Positions 54,030-62,316 of a stretch of DNA of 64,000 nt are shown piece after piece; the stretch's first letter is position 1, and every line of letters starts with the position of its first letter. The notes below the pieces were generated by a model that saw nothing but the letters and a program-made list of their open reading frames with translations, was not told the origin of the DNA and made no database searches. The translations under genes and the position numbers were made by a program. Origin of the DNA: an uncultured Saccharospirillaceae bacterium (lineage in GTDB: Bacteria > Pseudomonadota > Gammaproteobacteria > Pseudomonadales > Oceanobacteraceae); NCBI GenBank assembly GCA_947503895.1, contig CANNFT010000010.1, positions 124,001 to 188,000 on the forward strand, written 5' to 3'.

Positions 54030-54131
54030 ATGCGGCCTCTTCAGGCGACCGCCAACAATACAGGTGGCAAATATACAAGGTCGTAGGGAAGGCTGAGCAG
54101 CCGCAAAGCAGGGTCCGGGATGCAATCCCGA
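54030..54131. ncRNA. strongly structured non-coding stretch, possible RNA
   Basis: Three perfect or near-perfect hairpins follow in 100 bases: GCGG-CCT-CTTC-AGG-CGA-CCGC (54032-54052), GGCTG-AG-CAGCC (54091-54102) and CGGGAT-GCA-ATCCCG (54116-54130), with conserved-looking loops between. It is gene-free and differs from the surrounding AT-rich DNA. It does not match a known riboswitch well. Transcription direction is unknown, though plus is likely as the next gene is on that strand. Confidence 0.3.
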
Positions 54132-54211
54132 GAGAGAAAAACCAATCAGGCAAAGGTGTTTAAGTTAATGCTTTAATGGTATGTTATTTCGCTGCGTATA
54201 ATTGTTCGTAG

Positions 54212-54280
54212 AAATTAATTAGGAAACAAATTAATTAGCAAAATTAATTGGGACACCCCAAAATTAATTAGAAATAATTA
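54212..54280. repeat. cluster of AAATTAATT repeats with GGACACCC
   Basis: AAATTAATT occurs at 54212, 54228, 54241 and 54261, with a variant at 54272. Two copies are followed by GGACACCC. It lies about 100 bases upstream of the transposase fragment and may be the left end of that element. Confidence 0.7.
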
Positions 54281-54378
54281 GGACACCCAACCTAACAGCC
54301 TAAGTAAATCGCCTGATTGAACTTGGTTTTAGTTTTGCTTCAGCGCGGAATTAATCAAAGCAAGCAACGGAATGTATT

Positions 54379-54681
54379 GTGACCAAACCCAGAAAGCAAC
54401 TTGTCAGTTTTGAAGCCACGCCGTATTACCACTGTATATCCCGCTGTGTCCGTCGTGCTTTCTTGTGCGGTCATGACAAGCAGAGTGATACCAGTTACGA
54501 ACACAGGTGCGCTTGGCTAGAAGATGAGCTGGTCAAGCAAGCTCAAGTATTTGCCATTGACATTGCTGCTTACGCCATTATGTCAAACCACTATCACGTG
54601 GTGCTGCATATCAATGCAAAGCAAGCAAAAGACTGGTCTAATGAGGAAGTCATTGATCGTTGGCACATGCTTTATCATTAA
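54379..54681 (+). pseudogene. REP-associated tyrosine transposase, N-terminal fragment
   Basis: This 100-residue fragment keeps the start of the family (MTKPRKQLVSFEATPYYHCI) and the HUH motif SNHYHVVLH, the metal site of Y1 transposases. The frame ends at WHMLYH, well before the catalytic tyrosine. Intact members of this branch have about 300 residues. A separate piece that looks like its C-terminal end lies at 55499. The break coincides with a 19-bp sequence found again at 55332. The fragment cannot transpose. Confidence 0.85.
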
Positions 54682-54698
54682 TAAACAGGACAGTCATC
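54680..54698. repeat. 19-bp direct repeat, left copy
   Basis: AATAAACAGGACAGTCATC begins within the stop of the transposase fragment. It recurs at 55332-55350 with one mismatch. The two bracket an unknown gene. Confidence 0.75.
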
Positions 54699-54857
54699 CT
54701 ATGTACGCAAAGCATTTACCAGAAGTAGAGGATATACCGAAGGCATTAAAGGGATTAGAATAATGGGTAGTAAAAAAAGCAATCCATGAATAAAATATCG
54801 GTATTACTTGGTATAGATTTGGACCATACCTAAAATATATAAGGCGTCTAAATAGTT

Positions 54858-55325
54858 ATGTCTAGAATCTCGATAGGTGAAATCAGTGAGTCTGATTTTA
54901 TTAAGCGTAAAAGAAGTTATAAGTTAATATTTTCATATGGTGAATATGATAAAAAATATGCAATCGTAACTTGTCCTAATAATAACTTCTTAATTGGATG
55001 GAAGAGTGATCTCATTGAGCCAGAAATAGTGGAGTTTGAGGATTCTAATTGTTTCTTTATTGCAATTGATCAATTTATATCAGTGGTGGACTCTGCGCAT
55101 AATGATATTATTTGGTCCGCCACTATGGATTCAAATTTTTTAAGTTTTATAAATGTAAATGGAGGTGCTTATGCGTTATTTGAGTTTGGGATCTATGAGG
55201 TAGGAGTGTTGGAGCCTTATCTGTCCACTAGCATTGAATTTACTGAATTATGTACCGATTTCACAATTGATGATGACTCAATAACTGTACACTTAATTGA
55301 TGGTAACTCTATTCATTTAGAATAA
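54858..55325 (+). CDS. unknown 155-residue protein inside broken transposase
   Basis: This acidic soluble protein is built of alternating beta strands with many aromatic residues and no signal peptide or catalytic motif. The AT-rich composition contrasts with the rest of the window. It lies wholly between two matching 19-bp repeats that separate the two transposase pieces, so it may have come in as a unit. Its beta-rich shape resembles immunity-type proteins, but that is only a comparison. No ribosome site was visible. Confidence 0.5.
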   Translation: MSRISIGEISESDFIKRKRSYKLIFSYGEYDKKYAIVTCPNNNFLIGWKSDLIEPEIVEFEDSNCFFIAIDQFISVVDSAHNDIIWSATMDSNFLSFINVNGGAYALFEFGIYEVGVLEPYLSTSIEFTELCTDFTIDDDSITVHLIDGNSIHLE

Positions 55326-55331
55326 GAGCAA

Positions 55332-55350
55332 AATAAACAAGACAGTCATC
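55332..55350. repeat. 19-bp direct repeat, right copy
   Basis: AATAAACAAGACAGTCATC, 18 of 19 bases identical to the copy at 54680, seven bases after the stop of the unknown gene. Confidence 0.75.
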
Positions 55351-55498
55351 TTAAGATACAATGGTTTAGTTAACCTGTACAGCTTTAGCGGCATGGAATA
55401 ACTAAATTCCCACATCCAAGCATGTACATCACACTTCCGTTAAACATCGCTCTAAAAAAGCGAAAACCGCACAAAACCCCAATCATCCTAACCAGCAA

Positions 55499-55819
55499 GT
55501 GAAAGCATTGATGCATTTTGTCGGTAACCCTCGACAACCCATGCCGGATGGCCTGCCATTTCGTTTAACCGACTATCTTGAACTAGTAGATTGGACGGGC
55601 TGTGTCATTCGAAAAGACAAGCGCGGAGCCATACAAAAATCAATCCCACCAGTTTTAGATCGATTGGGTATCAGTGTTGAAAACTGGGTGACAATGGCGA
55701 ACGAATTTGAAAAGACGTTTAAAGGATTTGTAGGCAGCAGTGAATCATTAACCAAAAATATAGAGTTCTTCAATTTAGAACGGCGAGTAGGCCTGAGTTC
55801 ATTTAGGCAATATTTGTAA
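55499..55819 (+). pseudogene. REP-associated transposase, C-terminal fragment
   Basis: This 106-residue piece contains LPFRLTDYLELVDWTG and DKRGAI, typical of the C-terminal part of the same transposase family as the fragment at 54379. The open frame extends back to about 55406 without any ATG, so it has no proper start, and the GTG at 55499 is unlikely to be used. The region with the catalytic tyrosine is missing. I read it as the downstream half of one broken element. Confidence 0.75.
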
Positions 55820-56079
55820 TATTGAGCGTTTCCGTAATCTTTTTAGCTAAGTGATAAGGCTCCTAATTTAATCAGCGCTACAGTTGATTTTCTTTTTTCG
55901 TTGTCGGTATTAGCCATCGTACACGGTTTCTACATCTTGTAATACTGCCTGAGAAATTCGAGAAAAACCGTTCACAGATAATGTAAGCACTTTTCTTGAA
56001 ACATTGGAGCTTGTGCAATTCTCGATATATATTAGAATGAGTGTCCTCTTAGGTTTGCCTAAGCTAAAGTGATGTAATT

Positions 56080-56463
56080 ATGGTTTGGTATTTTAGTGTA
56101 AGTACTTTCAGTGTTATTTTATATCTTCTTCTTGTATATCTATTTGATGGAGGCAAAGTAGTTGTAGCGTACTTTTTATCAGAACCATTTCGGGCAGGAG
56201 GTGCTTCGTTTTCAATTAATGTTCTAATTTCAGTTTTTTATGTTTACGGCAACTCTCTATTTCTTTGGTGTGTTAGAAAGTACTATATATTTTTCTTTGT
56301 TCCACATATATTCCTTTTTTCGTTGGTTTTTTATGTAGATTATCATCCAGTAAAGTCCATTACTCTGATTGTTTCATACATTATTTCTACAATCATAGTT
56401 TTCTATTTCTGCAAGAAGAAACAAACAAAAAGCAAGGTGGAGAGCTATCTGATGAACAGGTAG
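56080..56463 (+). CDS. small integral membrane protein, unknown
   Basis: This 127-residue very hydrophobic protein has about four predicted membrane helices (about 5-25, 43-62, 68-85 and 93-113) and a Lys-rich tail. It is strongly AT-rich, like the rest of the island. No family was recognised and no ribosome site was visible. It lies just upstream of repeat copy D. Confidence 0.5.
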   Translation: MVWYFSVSTFSVILYLLLVYLFDGGKVVVAYFLSEPFRAGGASFSINVLISVFYVYGNSLFLWCVRKYYIFFFVPHIFLFSLVFYVDYHPVKSITLIVSYIISTIIVFYFCKKKQTKSKVESYLMNR

Positions 56464-56495
56464 TGAAATTTGTTAGATTATCAAAAAAATAACAA

Positions 56496-56578
56496 GTACG
56501 GTGCGTTGATCGGGATAAATGATGTTTCAGTAGTGTGTTAGGCGCGAGCTTTGCGAGTTCCGTAACGCACTATTTGTG
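56496..56578. repeat. palindromic REP-like repeat, copy D
   Basis: This 83-base copy has the same layout and orientation as A, with the leader GTACGGTGCGTTGATCGGGA and the palindrome GTTAGGCGCGAG...CGTAACGCAC. Copies A and D mark the two ends of a region of about 3 kb. Confidence 0.85.
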
Positions 56579-56662
56579 CTATTTAATTCTAATTATTAAT
56601 GATTTATATGTAATTCAATGAGCAGTCTTCCTTTTCTCTTAAGTGCTTAATATCGCACTTTT

Positions 56663-56691
56663 AAAAAACCCGCTTATATAGCGGGTTTTTT
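56663..56691. terminator. bidirectional terminator before czcA-like gene end
   Basis: The stem AAAAAACCCGC / GCGGGTTTTTT with a 7-base loop lies 34 bases past the czcA-like stop on the minus strand. The A and T arms allow use from either side. Confidence 0.88.
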
Positions 56692-56724
56692 AGTGCTTGT
56701 TCAATAATGTTTCTTCATTAAAAT

Positions 56725-59700
56725 TTATGACGAGCTTTCGACTTTCACCGGTTGGCGATTAAACCATGGATAAAGAGTCGGTATCACGACGAGTGTGAGC
56801 AATGTTGCGCTGATGAGTCCGCCTATGATCACTACGGCTAGCGGCTTCTGGATTTCAGAGCCAACACCTTGTGATACCAGCATGGGAATCAATCCTAACG
56901 CAGACGTAATTGCTGTCATTAGCACGGGGCGTAAGCGTTCTTTTGCACCTTCTAGTACAGCATCTTTTTGTGCAAGGCCGTTTTTAATTTTATCGTTGAT
57001 GTTTTCAACCATTACAACGCCATTCAGAACGGCTAAGCCAAATAAGGTGATAAATCCGACGGAGCTGGGTACGGAAAGATAATGCCCACTTACCCAAAGC
57101 GCTAATATGCCACCGACGAGTGCAAGCGGTACATTGAGAAGAATTAGCGCTGTTTGAGCAACGCTGTTAAACGCTAGGAATAGCAGTAGGGCAATTAATA
57201 AAATAGATACAGGCACCACGAGCATCAATTTTTTCTGGGCGCGTTGTTGGTTTTCAAATTGACCACCAATATCAACACTGTACCCAGCAGGCAGTTCTAT
57301 TTTTTCATCAATGGATTGTTGAATGTCGGCGACGACTGAACCCATGTCTCGGCCTTCCACATTGGCTTGAACTACGACTCTTCGCTGTACATCGTCACGA
57401 CGAATCTGTGGTGGACCACTTTCCAAGTTAACCGTTGCTACGTCTGCCAGTCTAACAATCGCACCACTGTCACTTTTGATGCGTAAGTTTTTAATATCAT
57501 CAATATGACGACGGTTATCTTTATTGAGCCGTAAATAAATATCGTAGCGCTCGTTACCATTTATGACTTGTCCGGCACTCACGCCGCCTAAACCTATTTC
57601 AACTAAATCCATCACTTGATCTATGCTTAATCCAAATCGAGACAGCGCTTTGCGGTCGGGTCGAACGACCAATTGAGCTTCACCTTGAATTTGTTCCATC
57701 GCTACGCCGGTTGTGCCCTTAATTTGTTGCACAACATTGGTGATTTCTTGTCCTTTAGATGCCAATGTATCCAAGTCAGGCCCAATTAACTTAATCGCTA
57801 ATTGAGCTTTCACTCCAGATAAAAGCTCGTCGACACGGGTGACGATAGGTTGCGAAAAGGTCAATAAAATACCAGGGTACTTGGATAGTTTTTCTTCCAT
57901 TAAATGTTGCAGCGCGAATCGATCACCGGCACTTACCCATTCATTCACGGATTTGAGTCCAACGTAAATTTCGATATTGGATACGGGCTCAGGGTCACCG
58001 CCTATTTCTGGTCGTCCGACTCGACTGAGTGTGTAGGTGACTTCCGGAAAAGTCATCAGGGCCTCTTCAAGCTTGGGTGCCACAGACAATGCCGTATCCA
58101 AGCTGGCAGAAGGTGCGAGTGTCACTCGAATATTGAGTGTGCCTTCTTCTAATTCAGGCACAAACTCGGTTCCAATAAAGGGCAGTGTGCCTAATGCAGT
58201 GATAAACATGGCTAATGCTGATGCTGCAATCAATTTAGGGCGATGACTGACTTTGCTTAAAACCCAATGATACGCTTTTTCAATGGGTTGCAGAACGGGG
58301 CTAGGTTTGGAAACCATGGCGTGTCTAAAAAGATAACTTGCCAACGCAGGGACGACGACAATCGCGACGATTAATGCGGCCATCAACGCTAACATGATAC
58401 TGATGGCCATTGGTTGGAACAGTTTAGCTTCTACACCTTCCAAGCTGAACAGGGGGGCAAACACCAGCAAAATAATAAGAGCGGCAAATACGATGGGCTT
58501 TGCGACTTCTTTTGCCGCTGCACGAATTAATATTCGCGTGTCGGTGTTTTGGTCTGGGTCGTTTGATAATCGATTTAATCGTTTGAAAATATTTTCGACC
58601 ATCACGACGGAACCATCTACCAACATACCGATGGCAACTGCCAGTCCGCCAAGTGACATTAAATTTGCGGATAGTCCCAAGTAGCTCATGACCATCAATG
58701 CTAAACCGATGGATAGCGGAATAGATAACAACACTAAGAAGGTGGCTCTCAGGTTCATTAGGAATAATGCCAAGACTAAAACAATAAAAACGAAAGCTTG
58801 TAGCAGGGCATTTGTAACAGTATTGACCGCTTTTAAAATCAATTCAGATTGATTGTAATAAACGTTGAATTCAACCCCATCCGGCATGGCTTGTCGGATG
58901 AGTTTTTCTCGATTTTCGATGGCTTCGATGGTGGCTTGTGTGTTCGAACCCATTCGCTTTAATACGATACCCGCGACGACTTCGCCCATGGGTTGAGGAT
59001 GACCGTCTTCATTGCGTCGCGTCATGGTGACGGCACCTTGCCGAATCTCACCTCCGTATTTTACCTCGGCTAAATCGCCTACTGTGATCGCTGTGCCATC
59101 GATGGTTTTAAGCGGGATATTAGCAATGTCCCGCAATCCATCACCTTTTGCACCAATCCATCCAACACCGCGAATCACTAATTGTTCTTGGCCTCGATCC
59201 ATGTACCAACCACCTGCATTGCGATTATTACGCTCGATGGCTTCTTGAACATCGGCTAGCGATAAATCGTAAGCAAGTAGACGTGATGGCTTTACATTGA
59301 CTTGATACTGACGAACGTCTCCACCGAACGATAAAACATCGGTGACGCCATCAACGGGCATCAGCAGCAACTTAACAACCCAATCGTTTAAGCTGCGCAG
59401 GGTCATTGCATCCATATGGCTGTCTTTTTGAGTGGACAGTGTGTATTGATAAATTTGACCTAGCCCAGACGTATTTGGGCCCATCACTGGCATACCCACA
59501 TTGGCGGGGATCATTTCTTTTGCTTGCTGTAAGCGTTCAAATACCTGTTGTCGAGCAAAATAAATATCCATGTCATCGTTAAATACAACGGTGACAATAG
59601 ACAAACCGGTTTTCGATATGGAGCGGACTTCTTTTACGTCTGCCATCGCATACATGACGGATTCAATGGGGAAGGTAATGAGCTGCTCTACTTCCTCCGC

Positions 59701-59871
59701 GGCTAAACCAGGTGACTCTGTGTTAACACTGACTTGAATGTTGGTCACATCAGGGAAAGCATCCAGGTTTAATTTTTCTAACGACAGGGCGATGAGCCCC
59801 ATCAATGCAATTAAAGCAATACCAATGAGCAGGCGATGACGAATCGCACCATCAATAATTCTATCTAACAT
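56725..59871 (-). CDS. czcA: heavy-metal efflux RND pump (CzcA/CusA family)
   Basis: This 1048-residue proton-driven HME-RND pump has twelve predicted helices, the N-terminal DFPDVTNIQV-like start (here LDAFPDVTNIQV) and large periplasmic loops. The membrane motif AIGMLVDGSVVMVEN (Asp419, Glu426) mixes features: it lacks the first Asp of the cobalt-zinc-cadmium DFG type and differs from the copper-silver AIGxxxDAA type. The exported metal cannot be called. AAGGAAG precedes the ATG. The adaptor gene ends nine bases upstream, so they form an operon. Confidence 0.92.
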   Translation of the reverse strand: MLDRIIDGAIRHRLLIGIALIALMGLIALSLEKLNLDAFPDVTNIQVSVNTESPGLAAEEVEQLITFPIESVMYAMADVKEVRSISKTGLSIVTVVFNDDMDIYFARQQVFERLQQAKEMIPANVGMPVMGPNTSGLGQIYQYTLSTQKDSHMDAMTLRSLNDWVVKLLLMPVDGVTDVLSFGGDVRQYQVNVKPSRLLAYDLSLADVQEAIERNNRNAGGWYMDRGQEQLVIRGVGWIGAKGDGLRDIANIPLKTIDGTAITVGDLAEVKYGGEIRQGAVTMTRRNEDGHPQPMGEVVAGIVLKRMGSNTQATIEAIENREKLIRQAMPDGVEFNVYYNQSELILKAVNTVTNALLQAFVFIVLVLALFLMNLRATFLVLLSIPLSIGLALMVMSYLGLSANLMSLGGLAVAIGMLVDGSVVMVENIFKRLNRLSNDPDQNTDTRILIRAAAKEVAKPIVFAALIILLVFAPLFSLEGVEAKLFQPMAISIMLALMAALIVAIVVVPALASYLFRHAMVSKPSPVLQPIEKAYHWVLSKVSHRPKLIAASALAMFITALGTLPFIGTEFVPELEEGTLNIRVTLAPSASLDTALSVAPKLEEALMTFPEVTYTLSRVGRPEIGGDPEPVSNIEIYVGLKSVNEWVSAGDRFALQHLMEEKLSKYPGILLTFSQPIVTRVDELLSGVKAQLAIKLIGPDLDTLASKGQEITNVVQQIKGTTGVAMEQIQGEAQLVVRPDRKALSRFGLSIDQVMDLVEIGLGGVSAGQVINGNERYDIYLRLNKDNRRHIDDIKNLRIKSDSGAIVRLADVATVNLESGPPQIRRDDVQRRVVVQANVEGRDMGSVVADIQQSIDEKIELPAGYSVDIGGQFENQQRAQKKLMLVVPVSILLIALLLFLAFNSVAQTALILLNVPLALVGGILALWVSGHYLSVPSSVGFITLFGLAVLNGVVMVENINDKIKNGLAQKDAVLEGAKERLRPVLMTAITSALGLIPMLVSQGVGSEIQKPLAVVIIGGLISATLLTLVVIPTLYPWFNRQPVKVESSS

Positions 59872-59880
59872 GGTGCTTCC

Positions 59881-61437
59881 TTAGTGGTTATGGATATCGA
59901 AGCCGGCTTTGGCTTGTTCACTGGCGATAAAAAATGCGCCCTTTGTGACGACGCGACTGCCGTTTTCTATTCCGCGAATGATGGTTTGTTCGCCTAAACG
60001 CTGACCCAATTCAACTTCTTTGCTGATAAAGTGATTAGGTTTTTCTTCAACAAAAGCAATCCAGTCGCCATCCGGTGACTGCATCAATGCACTGTCGGGC
60101 AAAACGGTAACGGCTTCCTCTAGGGATTGTTGAAAGTAAACATCGGCAAATTGTCCGGCGTGTAGTGTGTGTTTAAGATTTTTAAGACTTAATCGAATGA
60201 GGCGAGTACGCGATGTTTCATCAATAGTGTGGCCTGATTGGAATACGACGGCTGCATACGCTTCGTTGTTGATAATGACCTGAGCATCGGTGCCTTTTTT
60301 TAGCTCAATACCCAATTGAGGATTGAGCTGTGCTTCTACCCAAAGTTCACTTTCATTGGCGATTTCAAACATTAGGGTGCCGGCTTCAATGACTTCACCT
60401 TGACGAAATTTATCGCCTAAAATAATGCCACTTTTACTGGCGTACAGCGTGTACTCGCCTAGAACGTTTCGGCGTTTAGCTTCGCTGCTTTTTTCAAGAC
60501 GTTGAATGTCTTTTGATGACATGCCCAGTACGTGCAAACTGTCTCGCGCTTGATCAAAAGCAATCTTGGCTTGGTTGCGTTCTGTTTTGCTGACCGCATC
60601 TTGAGACATTGAACGGTAGCGGTTCCATAAATTGGCCGCGCTTAGAAAGTCAGCTTGGGCTTGCGCCATTTCTTTTGAAAATAATTTAACCAATGGCTGT
60701 TGGCGTTGTACGTGGTCACCCAATACAGCAAAGCGCTCAATCACCTGTGAATCAATTCGAGGTGTCACAATGTAAGTGAGGTAGGCGTTACTAATAAGTT
60801 CACCCGGTGCATAAAGTTTAAACTGCTCTTTTTTTGCGGTGAGCGTTTCTACTTGAATTCCTGCTAACGTTAATTGTGTGGAAGTCAGTTCGATGGATTC
60901 ACTGTGACCGTGTTCATCACCATGACCCGCTTCACCATGATCGTGCTCATCGTGTCCTTCTTCATCATGCCCTCCTTCATCATGCCCTCCTTCATCATGA
61001 GCGCTGTCAACGTGGCCCAATTTTGATCCATGATCATGTCCATCTTCATAGTGTTCTCCGTGATCATGATCATCTTCCTGTACATTTTTCGTTTCGTTAT
61101 GAGCATGCTCTTCTTCATGTTGATGCTCTGATGCACCGTGATCAGACTCGTCATGGGGGTGATCAGAGTGGCCCTCTTCCTCATGATCATGGCCTTCTTC
61201 TGATACCTCAGCATGATCATCTTTGTGTTCATGTGTATGCTCAAGCGCATCATGATTTGTGTTGTGTGCATTAACCTCATGGTCATGCGTATGCGCTTCA
61301 TGTGTGTGTTCAGATTCGGCCGGTGAGCCAGAAGCCGATGCAACAGAGCAGGTGAGAATGGATGTAATGAAGACAGACTTCACGATCACGGAATGAAGTT
61401 TAGGAAGAGACCTAAGAGGTTGTTTAATTGTGCGCAT
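59881..61437 (-). CDS. czcB: heavy-metal RND periplasmic adaptor with His-rich N-terminus
   Basis: This protein of about 518 residues has a signal peptide (to about residue 36, CSVASAS). Residues 40-180 are an extreme His/Asp/Glu tract with about 36 histidines in 140 residues, including HDEGG repeats. The ordinary adaptor fold follows: a membrane-proximal part, the helical hairpin (about 255-310) and beta-barrel domains. Such tracts bind metal in CzcB-like proteins. The ATG at 61437 is used; a TTG six bases earlier is possible. It lies between czcI-like and czcA-like genes on the same strand. Confidence 0.9.
   Translation of the reverse strand: MRTIKQPLRSLPKLHSVIVKSVFITSILTCSVASASGSPAESEHTHEAHTHDHEVNAHNTNHDALEHTHEHKDDHAEVSEEGHDHEEEGHSDHPHDESDHGASEHQHEEEHAHNETKNVQEDDHDHGEHYEDGHDHGSKLGHVDSAHDEGGHDEGGHDEEGHDEHDHGEAGHGDEHGHSESIELTSTQLTLAGIQVETLTAKKEQFKLYAPGELISNAYLTYIVTPRIDSQVIERFAVLGDHVQRQQPLVKLFSKEMAQAQADFLSAANLWNRYRSMSQDAVSKTERNQAKIAFDQARDSLHVLGMSSKDIQRLEKSSEAKRRNVLGEYTLYASKSGIILGDKFRQGEVIEAGTLMFEIANESELWVEAQLNPQLGIELKKGTDAQVIINNEAYAAVVFQSGHTIDETSRTRLIRLSLKNLKHTLHAGQFADVYFQQSLEEAVTVLPDSALMQSPDGDWIAFVEEKPNHFISKEVELGQRLGEQTIIRGIENGSRVVTKGAFFIASEQAKAGFDIHNH
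60961..60990. repeat. 15-bp in-frame repeat in His-rich tract
   Basis: TTCATCATGCCCTCC occurs twice in a row and a third copy is begun. On the coding strand it gives repeated GGHDE, so copy number can change the length of the metal-binding tract without breaking the frame. Confidence 0.85.
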
Positions 61438-61759
61438 AATCAACTTTTATATATGAATAGATGTAATAACTAAAATGAGTGCCGCAATAAAATATTTGCA
61501 AACTTTAAATTCAGGCCTGATCGCCATCGCTGACGTCTTGCGAAAATATGTGCAAGGGAAACAGGCTAAAATGTGCTCTGTCGGTAGACGGATGTGCGCT
61601 GCCGCAGAAACGCAAGTGGGGTGCAATTGAATCGTAAAACCAATAGGCGACAGGAATGTGTAACGTATCCGATAGATGAAAATGGAAAACGTACGCAATC
61701 GCTGAGCGCAATAAAAAATGCGAATGTGCTATTGAATTTTAATAACGATCAATCTGCCA
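61438..61759. other. gene-free gap where czcC would be expected
   Basis: About 320 bases lie between the adaptor and the czcI-like gene. No frame encodes a TolC-type outer-membrane factor or a remnant of one. No hairpin or operator was recognised. Confidence 0.55.
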
Positions 61760-62137
61760 CTAAGCAGAAATAGGGGGGCGTAAAGCGGGATACTGGATAA
61801 ATAACGGCGTTGAAACGATGAGTGTAGAATTATGATGTGATGGAGTAGGGGGCAATTGAAGTTGAAGTAAAAAGCCTAGAGCGGGCGCATAATGAAAATG
61901 CCCGTGGCAATTATGTTGGTGCTCAGCTTCGGTCTCACCTTGATGCCCAGAGTGCTGAGAAATAAGGTGCTCACCACTGGATAAGTCCGATTCGTTGGAT
62001 GTTTGGGCGCTGCTTTCTATATGGCAGTGATTATCAATAGCATGAGCGTCATTTGAAATCTCTGACACGCCTTCGGCAGCCGCAAACACCGTTTGTGCTG
62101 TAAAGATGATTAGAAGAATCCAAAGACCTAGTTTCAC
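61760..62137 (-). CDS. CzcI-like small His-rich periplasmic protein
   Basis: This protein of about 125 residues has a signal peptide (cut near VFAA). Further on, an HNCHGHFHYAP segment lies after a His-rich stretch, and the C-terminus ends PALRPPISA, the layout of CzcI proteins that lead czc operons (small, exported, His-rich, ending in a Pro/Arg motif). CzcI-type proteins modulate czc expression or bind metal in the periplasm. The GTG at 62137 follows GAGG by five bases; a TTG three bases earlier is possible. It heads the metal-efflux operon. Confidence 0.68.
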   Translation of the reverse strand: MKLGLWILLIIFTAQTVFAAAEGVSEISNDAHAIDNHCHIESSAQTSNESDLSSGEHLISQHSGHQGETEAEHQHNCHGHFHYAPALGFLLQLQLPPTPSHHNSTLIVSTPLFIQYPALRPPISA

Positions 62138-62316
62138 CAATGCCTCAATCAGAATTAATCTGGTGTTGCTTCAATTTACACGTCAACGTGCGTTTATGGG
62201 ACCTGTAGCTTATTGCCGAGTACCATGAATGTCGAGCGTTGAGATCGCAATTTTGAGAACTTGCACATTTTCAACCGTCTCGGTCGGCCAGCACAAGCCT
62301 CACTTGGTTCGCTGCA

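Noticed and set aside
54030..54131. Structured stretch as a cyclic di-GMP (GEMM-I) or cobalamin riboswitch
   Set aside because: Short pieces such as GGCAAA and CGCAAAGC are present, but the tetraloop-receptor half of GEMM and the B12 box are missing.
53576..56578. Repeats as integron attC sites, because copy D contains GTTAGGC
   Set aside because: There is no integrase, the copies occur in both orientations, they lack the full attC core pair and spacing, and they fit a REP-type palindrome better.
60876..61343. Long His- or Met-rich frames on both strands over the adaptor gene
   Set aside because: They are shadows of the low-complexity CAT/GAT codons of the His-rich tract.
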